Source of the DNA: Paraglaciecola sp. 20A4
GTDB taxonomy: Bacteria > Pseudomonadota > Gammaproteobacteria > Enterobacterales > Alteromonadaceae
Direction: 5' to 3'
Length of the DNA: 53,650 nt
NCBI RefSeq assembly: GCF_011378905.1
Contig: NZ_WTPY01000006.1
Location: 1-53,650 of the forward strand
A model generated the notes under the pieces. It was given only the letters and a program-made list of their open reading frames with translations. It made no database searches and was not told where the DNA came from. The position numbers were made by a program, and so were the translations under genes. How positions within the stretch are numbered: the stretch's first letter is position 1; the number at the start of each line of letters is the position of its first letter. Positions 7,392 to 15,287 of this stretch are shown here, piece by piece.

Positions 7392-9776
7392 TTATTCCTT
7401 TTTATTTGCCAGTTTTTGTTTTCCGATTTTTTTCGCGCTCGGTTTAATGTATTTGTATACCCCAAAGCCTATGCAGAAGAATATCCCGAGTTTAAAGAGA
7501 AAATTTGCCACCATGGGGTTAAAGCCACAGGCTATTTCGCCGTTTGATAGGCAAAGGTTAGTGGCCTGAAATAGTTTGGGAAGTTCGGTCCAGAAATTCC
7601 AATTTAGGTCTAAAAATAGCGTGATCCCCGCGAACCCTAAGGCTATTAAGGTTAATCTTTTGGAGTAGTCTTGGGCGTATTTTTCACGACGTGATTCCAT
7701 AAATTCATCCGCCCAATCGATTTTTTCTCTGACTTCATCAAAGGCATTTTGTAACCCTAATGATTGCTTTAATTTGTTAAAAATCTCTGTTGGTTGTTGC
7801 TCTGCGCTAGCAGATGTAAACCAAAAGCGGTTCATTAGCTCGATGAAGTCTTGGCGCTGTCGCCTGAATTCTTCACCCGGTGCCAGTTGGTGACTTTTGT
7901 CAGGTTTATTGGTGTGTTCCTCTTCATCATCGAGAAGTTTTTTGGTGTTTTGCTGAATTTCTTCAGCTGTTTTGTGCAGTACATTAATGACCAATAAACA
8001 ATAGTTACTAAGATAGGCGTACATTTCAGTCCAATGCCAGTACATAACATTGTTTGCGAACCATCCGTATGACACGTTGACGCAGGCAAATTCATTAAAA
8101 GAGGCAAGGTATGTGATGTCTTTCCAGCGCAGGTAGTCTTGGCTTGTGGCTAGTTCATCCATAAAGTCTCGGTTATACATAGTGGTAAACGGGCCCACAC
8201 GGTCGTCAAATTTATCGATGTATTTGGCTAGATCGAATGTATTTTTATTGGTAAGCACACCCCCGTGGCTTTTGGGATAATCCCCCGAGAGGCCGATATT
8301 AGACATAATATGCATGCGGGGATCTAAGGGTTTATGTAGTTCAATCCTTTCTTTTGCGTTGGTCGCTGATCCTGCTTGGTGAGCTGAGCTAAAAAAGTAG
8401 CTGGCCAGAGTGGTGACGATAGGGGTGGCTTTAATTTTAAATTCAGGAAACTGAGAATCGACGATTTCATCGGTATTTTTTTTTCTCTGTACCCATTCGT
8501 TAGTGCGTTCGGTACAGGTATGGTCAACAAGTAAAATCGGTGTGATGGTGGATGACGCATTATTAGGTTGCTGGGTTTCTTGATACAGCGCTGACCACGC
8601 TATTTTGTTTTCGTCGCTTTGTTCTATAAATGAAGGGTATAGATTGCGGGCTAAATTGTTAAAGGCTAACCAGCGACACGTCTGTACTTCAAACAAGTAC
8701 TGTCGCGCCATAGGTTTGTTTTTATCAAACGCATTGAACAATACACGCCACCAGCCTAGGTATACGCCATCATCTTCTGGTGATGAAGATAGTTCTGGCA
8801 TTAGGCTAAGGGCTTCATCCTCGATGGCAGGCTTATATTCGATTGTAAGTAGATGATTTTCGTATAAATTTAATAGGCGTAAACTGGCAATTTCGGCCAC
8901 GATACATTCATTGTGTTGGGCCTTTGCGTTTTGGCTATTTGCATAGGTGTGGGATACGACATCAGCGGGTCGCCTAAGGTCAATTGAATCTGTCACTATA
9001 TTTTTAGTGTAAAGGCTAAACAGGAACCGTTGTTGTGTCTCTTGTGCCTCTGACCTTGATTGGCTTGATTGGCTTGGTGGGGCATAAACCGGATAGCGAT
9101 ATTCGCGTATACGTTTGGTTTTTTTATCTTTAGGCTCTGTAGCAAACTCTTCTTTAGTGGTGAAGACAGACTCTCGAAAGCGAGGGTAAAAGTATCGGTA
9201 AATTTGTTCTCTTCGGTTTTTTAATTTTTCTATTGCTGATTCGTCTTTAGGCTTAAATGAAGCATTGCTTGTGGTTATTGTCTCTTTCTTGTCAATTAGG
9301 TAGCGAAATTCATTTGGAATATTACGATAGGAAATAGGGTCAACCGTACCATTTAGCTCTTTCTTGTGTGAAAAATTGAAGTTCAACAAACTTCTAAACT
9401 TGGCTACCGGCCTACCTTCTTGGAGAATCGTATCAAAAAGGTTGGTCAAGTTATCTTCTAAGGCTAAATCATGTCGCTTTGAACAATTTTCATCTCGTGC
9501 ATATTCAATTTGGTTCGTTAATGCAGGATCAAACCCGGTGAGTTGTGCTTGGGCTAAACGGGTTTGGTATGTAGCGTTGCCAGTGTAATAAAACGCCTTC
9601 GTGACTTGAGCTTTCACTATTTCGCTTGATTCAGTGATATGCAAAAGTAGGGTACTTTCCCCCGTGTCCTGCGACTTGTTTAGAATGTTGTCTTTTTGAT
9701 CCCCGTAGTCATTAAGCGTTAGCGCGATGCGAAGGGTTAAATCTTTTAGTACAAGCGGACGATTATCGATGCTCAT
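7392..9776 (-). CDS. corA: CorA-like type III CRISPR membrane effector
   Basis: A 794-residue protein with a large soluble N-terminal region and two membrane helices at the C-terminus: about 706-724 (LTLIALGFAGITLFLDL) and about 757-776 (FLFKLGIFFCIGFGVYKYI). They follow a long charged helix, as in the CorA magnesium-channel fold. The CorA GMN signature is absent, so ordinary magnesium transport is unlikely. CorA-like proteins are known type III effectors: in Bacteroides fragilis a CorA protein is activated by SAM-AMP made by Cas10, presumably disturbing the membrane. The gene lies between the NrN-like phosphodiesterase (14-bp overlap) and cas10 (3-bp gap), which is the main argument for this role. 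The roughly 690-residue cytosolic part has no motif I recognise and is probably the sensor. Fold is likely; ligand is inferred. Confidence 0.75.
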   Translation of the reverse strand: MSIDNRPLVLKDLTLRIALTLNDYGDQKDNILNKSQDTGESTLLLHITESSEIVKAQVTKAFYYTGNATYQTRLAQAQLTGFDPALTNQIEYARDENCSKRHDLALEDNLTNLFDTILQEGRPVAKFRSLLNFNFSHKKELNGTVDPISYRNIPNEFRYLIDKKETITTSNASFKPKDESAIEKLKNRREQIYRYFYPRFRESVFTTKEEFATEPKDKKTKRIREYRYPVYAPPSQSSQSRSEAQETQQRFLFSLYTKNIVTDSIDLRRPADVVSHTYANSQNAKAQHNECIVAEIASLRLLNLYENHLLTIEYKPAIEDEALSLMPELSSSPEDDGVYLGWWRVLFNAFDKNKPMARQYLFEVQTCRWLAFNNLARNLYPSFIEQSDENKIAWSALYQETQQPNNASSTITPILLVDHTCTERTNEWVQRKKNTDEIVDSQFPEFKIKATPIVTTLASYFFSSAHQAGSATNAKERIELHKPLDPRMHIMSNIGLSGDYPKSHGGVLTNKNTFDLAKYIDKFDDRVGPFTTMYNRDFMDELATSQDYLRWKDITYLASFNEFACVNVSYGWFANNVMYWHWTEMYAYLSNYCLLVINVLHKTAEEIQQNTKKLLDDEEEHTNKPDKSHQLAPGEEFRRQRQDFIELMNRFWFTSASAEQQPTEIFNKLKQSLGLQNAFDEVREKIDWADEFMESRREKYAQDYSKRLTLIALGFAGITLFLDLNWNFWTELPKLFQATNLCLSNGEIACGFNPMVANFLFKLGIFFCIGFGVYKYIKPSAKKIGKQKLANKKE

Positions 9777-10662
9777 TGTTTAGTTCCCCAATATAATGCC
9801 TGATTTTTGTAAGCAGCGAGATAAGTTCTGGTTTGGCGTTATCGCTATTGGGTCTTGCCCCAAAAAATTTATGGCTGTCACCGCCACCAAACCATGTTGT
9901 TACCGCGTTGTAGGGGCGTTGCGACAATGCTTTGAAAAAGAATGCATAGGTCGCGCTGCAGCACACTTCTATTTGAGTAGGGTCATCTGAAGAGCCGTAA
10001 ACAACAAAAATATTGGGTAATATTAAGGAGGTATTTGTACTTTGGCTTAAAAGGTAGTCATTTTCACTGGGGAGTTGTGCGACCTCGGCAAAAACTTGAA
10101 CGAAACGCTCTGGGACTTCGAAAAATGAAAAGTGCTCAGTGCGAAGGGGTTGTGCATTTAACCACTGAATTGCGTCTTTACGTTCTGTTTCAACTCCTCT
10201 TACATGGGCTTCCAGTTCGCGAATTTCCAGCATCTTTTGGTAAGAGCATCCGTGAGCTGCTAAGCCAGGTATAAAATCACGATCGTTAATGGCAATTAGT
10301 TGTTCGTCATAAGAAAGTGTATAGCCAATTAAAGAAGCAAACTGTTCAATAGAGCTTTGAATATGACTTAAATCTCCATGCTTACTGTAAATATGATGAT
10401 CGATATGAATAACGTTTATACCACGTTCTTGCAGCGTATTGGTGGCTTGCGCACCTGGCATTTCGATTACAATAAGATTGGCCTTGAGTGAAGCGTTCAT
10501 TAGTTTGTCGATAGCGTCATCCAGTGTCACACCCCATTTATTCGGGCCTTTTATTACATCAATGCTTAACCTTTCGGCAATCGCAATAATGCTCACTGCT
10601 TCTAAGTCGTTTTGAGGGCAGTAAAGTGTGATTTGCTCACGGTCCAATACGTTAAGTGTCAT
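9763..10662 (-). CDS. nrn: DHH-DHHA1 phosphodiesterase, NrN-like
   Basis: A 299-residue protein of the DHH phosphoesterase superfamily. The DHH motif appears as HIDHHIY near residues 86-93, another metal-ligand block as NDRDFIPG near 125, and the DHHA1 motif as FGGGDSHKFFGA near 256-267, where most relatives have GGGH. The first motif is altered to CPQNDLEAVS (usual form DxDA). NanoRNase-like DHH proteins called NrN accompany CorA effectors in type III loci and hydrolyse SAM-AMP, switching the signal off. Gene order here (NrN, CorA, Cas10) fits that role. The start ATG overlaps the stop of a 74-residue upstream ORF by 4 bp and has only a weak SD of its own. Superfamily is firm. Substrate is inferred from context; degradation of another nucleotide remains possible. 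Confidence 0.8.
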   Translation of the reverse strand: MTLNVLDREQITLYCPQNDLEAVSIIAIAERLSIDVIKGPNKWGVTLDDAIDKLMNASLKANLIVIEMPGAQATNTLQERGINVIHIDHHIYSKHGDLSHIQSSIEQFASLIGYTLSYDEQLIAINDRDFIPGLAAHGCSYQKMLEIRELEAHVRGVETERKDAIQWLNAQPLRTEHFSFFEVPERFVQVFAEVAQLPSENDYLLSQSTNTSLILPNIFVVYGSSDDPTQIEVCCSATYAFFFKALSQRPYNAVTTWFGGGDSHKFFGARPNSDNAKPELISLLTKIRHYIGELNNEHR

Positions 10663-10883
10663 GAGTTAGATTTTCCAGAGTATATTATGCGAGCAAGACT
10701 CGACAAATGAACGAAGGCACATATTATTGCCATTTTTGAGGGCAAGAGATATCCAGGCGAGTTTCGCCAAAACAGATGCAATAATTGAATGTTCAAAGGG
10801 CGTTGATGGCAGGTTTTGCTGACAACTAAGTTAATGTGACGCGATTGTGTTTTAAAAAAAGTGTGGTAAACGGTTAATTGCAT
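10659..10883 (-). CDS. Possible 74-residue leader protein of the Cas10 operon
   Basis: I do not recognise this small basic ORF. It is listed because it has AAGGA 5 bp before its ATG, better than the SD of the NrN gene, and because its TGA overlaps the NrN start as ATGA, the layout of translational coupling. The product has a moderately hydrophobic stretch (MAIICAFVHLSSLARIIY) near the C-terminus. Against it: composition is odd (many His and Ser) and no known domain is seen. It may be a genuine small protein, a translated leader that couples NrN expression, or chance. Confidence 0.3.
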   Translation of the reverse strand: MQLTVYHTFFKTQSRHINLVVSKTCHQRPLNIQLLHLFWRNSPGYLLPSKMAIICAFVHLSSLARIIYSGKSNS

Positions 10884-11067
10884 CGTCGTCCTTGATGAGG
10901 CTTATATTCTTATTTTTATAAGACGAAAAATTAAAGTATTTATTCAATAAATTCAATTTGTTCGCATCTGCATATTAGTGAAGGTGTTTACTTGATAAAT
11001 ATAATCTAAATCGAAATGACGCTTGTCTCAGATTATTAAGGCACTCGAGCAAAAACATCGTGCAGGG
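10884..11067 (-). promoter_or_regulatory. Probable promoter region of the type III operon
   Basis: This AT-rich gap lies between the Card1-like gene and the operon. On the minus strand TTGAAT occurs near 10958 with TTTAAT 15 bp further on, and TATAAA follows near 10920; either could be part of a sigma-70 promoter. No clear operator palindrome was found. The call rests mainly on position and base composition. Confidence 0.35.
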
Positions 11068-12228
11068 TTACCCACTGGCCTTTAACCAAGTTGCTAAATG
11101 ATCGCGTAAATTACCTAATTGATTCGGGCCGAAAACACTGATGTTTAATTCTATTGCGCGAGCACTTGCTGCAGGTGTTATTTTATCGAATGTAACCAAT
11201 GCCGCGCGCCCTTCTATACCCCCTAAAACCTCACTTAGGGAGTCAAGCTTGTATAAGGTATTAGTATCTGAACCGTTTTTTGTGCGGTTGGTTTTACATT
11301 CAATTATATGGAGTTTGTTGTTAACCAGAGCGACTACGTCGAGTTCATTTTTGACGATTTCGCCATTCACCATTCGTTCTATTTCTGCGCTGTGAGCATC
11401 GTTTTGTATGGTTGGGATTTCTTTTCGTAGACCTACCAGTAAACCGTATACGTACTCTTCTAACCATCCACCACTGCAGAAGAATTTTGTGCTGGCGTCG
11501 GTAAAACTCAACCGGTTATCGGGTGTCACAGTGAGCATATTGTTGTCTGATAAATCAGCTAACATATTACTTAGATTAAGGTCTTTGAGTAGTTTTTTAG
11601 GTAAAGGGTCGCTTGTTAGACTTTCACTATTAGCTGTGAAAGCTAAGTAATTTAAACTGGCTAATGAGTGACTCAGGCTTTTACATTGTGCCGCCCATTG
11701 GGCGCCAAGTTGTCTTTTATTGAGGGAAATACCTTGCTTGTTTTGCTGCCGAGTCAAACGAGCATTATGTAAAGCAAAATATTCGTGAAGTTTTAACTTG
11801 TCTTGTATAGGGACGGGGTTTTGGTTGTCTGGGTGGATCCAGTGTAAACAATCACTTTTTGGCTCAACAACGTAAATTGGTATATTAAGGCTTTTGGCCA
11901 CATCTACCGCAACAAGAACATAGAAGCGTGCGCCATTACTGGCATTAAACCAAACGGTATTTGATTCTGCTGATGCATGTTCGAACAATAGCTTAAACGA
12001 CTTTTTCAGCTCAAGGGTGTTTGATGTATGTGGAAGCGACCAATATTGAGCTTGCGCACCACGACTTTTTGCGAGTTTAATTATCTGTTCACATTGTGAC
12101 TGATACTCATCACAAGCAGCAATGACCACTTTCTGACTGGGTATTGATGGGTCAACAATGGGGCTAAGCGTGGAAATTGCATGTTCATCGAACAGGCATA
12201 CATGGGTTACTTGAGACTGAGACATCAT
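11068..12228 (-). CDS. card1: Card1/Can2-like CARF-PD-(D/E)XK nuclease
   Basis: A 386-residue protein, close to the length of Card1/Can2 (DUF1887) effectors. The N-terminal half is a CARF-type Rossmann domain with the loop WFNASNGARFYVL near residues 92-104, where relatives have NxTGGT-like ligand loops. A winged-helix-like middle follows, then a C-terminal PD-(D/E)XK nuclease: ELDVVALVNNKLHIIECKT at about 294-312, giving the D...ExK set. In characterised relatives cyclic tetra-adenylate binds the CARF dimer and activates cleavage of single-stranded DNA and RNA. It lies upstream of the Cas10 operon in the same direction, separated by 184-407 bp, so it probably has its own promoter. Assignment is strong; being driven by this Cas10 is an inference. 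Confidence 0.88.
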   Translation of the reverse strand: MMSQSQVTHVCLFDEHAISTLSPIVDPSIPSQKVVIAACDEYQSQCEQIIKLAKSRGAQAQYWSLPHTSNTLELKKSFKLLFEHASAESNTVWFNASNGARFYVLVAVDVAKSLNIPIYVVEPKSDCLHWIHPDNQNPVPIQDKLKLHEYFALHNARLTRQQNKQGISLNKRQLGAQWAAQCKSLSHSLASLNYLAFTANSESLTSDPLPKKLLKDLNLSNMLADLSDNNMLTVTPDNRLSFTDASTKFFCSGGWLEEYVYGLLVGLRKEIPTIQNDAHSAEIERMVNGEIVKNELDVVALVNNKLHIIECKTNRTKNGSDTNTLYKLDSLSEVLGGIEGRAALVTFDKITPAASARAIELNISVFGPNQLGNLRDHLATWLKASG

Positions 12229-12440
12229 GATTCACGTCCAAATGTGAATAAACTTCAATAGTTTAATATTAACGTTTAATCGAATTTAAATGCAATATTC
12301 TTTCCTTTTTTCTAGATCGTTAAGGGAAAACATATTGCTGAATCTCGGAAAATTTGAACAGGGCAAGTAATTTAACCTTGATTAAAAATTTATTTTATTC
12401 AACAACGTAGCGTCACTGAAACAGGGAATGTGGGCCATTT

Positions 12441-13290
12441 ATGAGATTGGGTAAACTCTTCAAAACGAGCCTTTTGACGCTGTTATGTATCGCTGTGCTT
12501 GGGCTGGCTATCGTGTTTGTCGTTGGCCCTAAGTATAATGATAATAAAAATAATGCGGTGGTAGCTGTGAATTTGCCTAAGGTATCAGCCGAAAACGCTG
12601 CGTTTCACCAAACTCTTACCATCGTTGTTATGCATGAAGTCAGTCTGCTTTGGAACCGCTAATTACTTGAGCGACATGATCATGGCTACACTGCTGATGA
12701 TCCTGCAACGTTGGCCAGTGCGTACTTGGCTTACTGGCTGTTGAAGGGTTACACGGCATTGAGGGAGATTTAGCGAACCTCGATGATTTATTTAAAGCAG
12801 GTAACCGAATGATGGGGTTAACGCATTTCTTTGATAATGAAGTGGCAGGCTGTGCGCATGGATTAAACAAAGATGGTTTAACGCTATTGGGTCGTCAGGT
12901 TTTTAAACGTATGGTGCAGCATGGTATCGTGATTGATTTAGGCCATCTTTCGCCAAGTGCCATCAATGACGTGTTGTCAATGTTAAGTAAACCGTTAGCG
13001 GTGTCTCATACTGGTGTGCAGAGAACGTGTCTGGGCGTAATAAATTTAACCGATGCACAATTTTTAAAAATTGCGGAAAACGTCAGTGTTGTTGGGCTTG
13101 GTTACTGGGGCCGTGTGTTTTTTGACCGACCACCCAAGCCGTTCATTAGAGCAACAAGCTATGTCGCTATTTTGATTGGGGTTGCGTAGATCGGCTTAGG
13201 TTCAGATTTTGATGGTTACGTAACCACAGGGTTTGATACCGCCAAATTGCACGATATTACCCTAGCGAGTGCAGTGATAGCAGCGCTTTT
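12441..13290 (+). pseudogene. Decayed membrane dipeptidase (peptidase M19)
   Basis: The first part (from ATG 12441) encodes a membrane anchor or signal helix (LLTLLCIAVLGLAIVFVV), then changes frame near 12640. A second frame reads LLAVEGLHGIEGDL, MMGLTHFFDNEVAG, GIVIDLGHLSP and KPLAVSHTGV, all recognisable M19 motifs. An in-frame TAG at 13187-13189 interrupts it just before IGLGSDFDGYV, the conserved C-terminal M19 motif. The N-terminal metal motif (HxD) region is missing or scrambled. With one frameshift, one nonsense codon and lost sequence, this is a broken gene. It diverges from the Card1-like gene. Confidence 0.8.
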
Positions 13291-13395
13291 CTATCGCAGC
13301 TATCACTGTACTTACTACTTTTGCTGCTCTTGTGACAGTAACGCGTGAGTGGCTGTTAGCTTAGGCCTAAGCACTTAAACATCATCAACGCTTTG

Positions 13396-14697
13396 CTACC
13401 AACTCCTTTGGCGATCTGGTAGGGCGGATTTTAATGCAGCTTCGCTAACGTTTAACGCATCGGCAACAATCGTCAAATCTGCTTCTGGGCCGCCAGCATC
13501 ACGCATCGCTTGCATCAATTTCTGTTGTGAAACCCCAAGTTTTTCTGCGGCTTGTTCAAACCCCGGAGGAGCCATATTACCTGGGCGTTGACTGCCGCCT
13601 CCTGGTGGTTCGTTACGCGTGATTTTGGTCCCCGCTGGTGGATGAGCACCCACACCTGCTTGCGCAGTGGTCGAAAAGTTATTCTTTGCTACCACACCTT
13701 TGAGGCATTTGGGCAAGTTAGGAAACTCATTGCTTGAATGATAGTGATAAGCACTGATATCACTATCACCGATGACTCCAGTGTGGCCGTTACATTCATC
13801 TATATCGGTAGGAATCACGTTATTTGCATCAATGCTGCCGTAAATGGGCACGCCGTCAAACGCATAGCCAAACAGCGCTGCAGGGTCTTGGGCTAGGTTA
13901 GTACAGTTGGCGTCAACGTGTGCATGGGCATACACGGTATCGATATCACTTGAAGTGCCGTGATAGTGATACCAGCCGCCTGGGTCGACGTGACCAGCAC
14001 AGGTATCAAGGGCTGGTAAGTGACCTGTTTGCTTTACACTGGGGGCATCAGAAAATATTGGCACACCAGCCAGCGCAATGCCCACTTTTGATACTACGCC
14101 TAAACGTGTGGTTTTTTGCGCCATAACTGGGGTGGTGGGGATAAGCAGGGTGATTATAACGTCTTGATCTTCTGATACCTGAATGCAGGCATGATCGACT
14201 GTGGGTTTTGACGTTGCGTTATCCACTGTATGCACGGTGCCGTCTTCGTCATAAAAGGTATAGCCTTGATTATTTAACATGGTGAAAAAGGCTTTATCTA
14301 GCCGGTATAGACCTGCCTTAGTGCCATCCCAATCCCATATGCCGCCTTTATCATCTAACGTTTTAGGACAAAATGGCCCTATATCCATATCATCAGGTAG
14401 ATACTTTACTACCAGTTTTGCACACTGGGCGTCATCGCCATTTTCTAAGGTACAGTCAACAATTTCTGGTTGTTTAGCCAAGGCGTTTAAGCTAAATAAG
14501 TTTATATCCACTTGCGACGCATTGGTGATCTTTGCTGAATAGGGTGCTTCGGTACTGGTGCTTTCACCGCCACAGGCGGATAACCATAAGGGGGCGCTCA
14601 GTGCGACGAATACCATTTTACCTGCTCTAGTAAATACGTTTTTGCCTGAGCGTGTGAACGGGATATTCATAGCGTTTAATAATTGACGGCTTGTCAT
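13396..14697 (-). CDS. YHYH-domain lipoprotein
   Basis: A 433-residue secreted protein. The hydrophobic segment MVFVALSAPLWLSAC ends in a lipobox (LSAC, Cys near 42), predicting a lipoprotein on the cell envelope. The central region has two YHYH motifs (GWYHYHGT and SAYHYHSS) with the linked GYAFDGVPIYG and DECNGHTG motifs, defining the YHYH family, whose biochemical role is not known. The His-rich motifs suggest metal binding. The C-terminal 60 residues form a Pro/Gly-rich linker followed by two short repeated helices of the kind LGVSQQKLMQAMRDAG and LNVSEAALKSAL, as in other YHYH proteins. AAGG 6 bp before the ATG at 14697 supports this start. Function remains unassigned. Confidence 0.8.
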   Translation of the reverse strand: MTSRQLLNAMNIPFTRSGKNVFTRAGKMVFVALSAPLWLSACGGESTSTEAPYSAKITNASQVDINLFSLNALAKQPEIVDCTLENGDDAQCAKLVVKYLPDDMDIGPFCPKTLDDKGGIWDWDGTKAGLYRLDKAFFTMLNNQGYTFYDEDGTVHTVDNATSKPTVDHACIQVSEDQDVIITLLIPTTPVMAQKTTRLGVVSKVGIALAGVPIFSDAPSVKQTGHLPALDTCAGHVDPGGWYHYHGTSSDIDTVYAHAHVDANCTNLAQDPAALFGYAFDGVPIYGSIDANNVIPTDIDECNGHTGVIGDSDISAYHYHSSNEFPNLPKCLKGVVAKNNFSTTAQAGVGAHPPAGTKITRNEPPGGGSQRPGNMAPPGFEQAAEKLGVSQQKLMQAMRDAGGPEADLTIVADALNVSEAALKSALPDRQRSW

Positions 14698-14895
14698 ACA
14701 TTACCTTGTGATAACACGAGTTGGTTTGGCCTCAAAGAGACGAATTAGCGAACCCACGTCTGCGCTAATGTAAACATAAGTTCGGTTATTGGTTCAGTTT
14801 GCTGATAGGAGGATTATAACGTAATTTTTTATGCTGCTTAGTTATCAAGTGTGCAGAATTAGTGCAGATATGTTACGCGGTTTTCCTATACTTAA
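14698..14895. other. Intergenic upstream of YHYH gene
   Basis: This probably holds the promoter of the leftward YHYH lipoprotein gene. I see no gene or clear operator in it. Confidence 0.4.
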
Positions 14896-15214
14896 TTAGC
14901 CCAGTGTTGTGAAGCGAATACACCGTATTTGGCCAGTCCAGAAAACACCCTGTGGTATATGTCTTTGGGCGTTTATAATTCCCTCGCGTTTTCGCGTATC
15001 TCCCGTTTGGGCACGTTATTGGCTTACGGTAAAAAGGGCGTGACTGGCAATATAAAGGCAAACATGCGTCAGGCAAGGCAACTCGCTGACTGATTAGATT
15101 TTATTGACACCAGGCGCATGGCAAGGGGAGCCTATCATTCGTGCTGCTCTTTGTAACTGGGCTATCAATGATAGCGATGTACAGCTAGTCATTGCAGCCC
15201 ACAATATTATTTAA
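14896..15214 (+). pseudogene. C-terminal remnant of a PLP-dependent decarboxylase
   Basis: One frame (14896-15093) reads ANTPYLASPENTLWYMSLG, then RLGTLLAYGKKGV and NMRQARQLAD before a TGA. A second frame (15110-15214) reads PGAWQGEPIIRAALCNWAI, NDSDVQLVIAAHNII and a natural stop. These match the C-terminal part of group II (aromatic-amino-acid/diaminobutyrate type) PLP decarboxylases, with roughly 90 residues missing between the blocks. Stop codons lie in frame just upstream and the lysine-bearing N-terminal part is absent. It is a degraded fragment. Confidence 0.7.
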
Positions 15215-15230
15215 GCGGTAACATAAAGGA

Positions 15231-15270
15231 AAAAAAAGCGCGTAATGCTCTGGGCACAACGCGCTTTTTT
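15231..15270. terminator. Bidirectional terminator hairpin
   Basis: AAAAAAGCGCG and CGCGCTTTTTT form an inverted repeat around a loop of about 17 bases, with A- and T-runs on both sides. It probably ends the leftward TonB-receptor transcript that stops at 15288. Confidence 0.8.
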
Positions 15271-15287
15271 AATTCACTTAACCTGTT

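Noticed and set aside
7392-9776. Ordinary CorA magnesium transporter
   Set aside because: The GMN motif is absent, the soluble region is far too large and the gene is embedded in a cas operon.
15101-15214. Short intact gene before the terminator
   Set aside because: The frame matches only the extreme C-terminus of decarboxylases and has no start or ribosome site, so it is a remnant.
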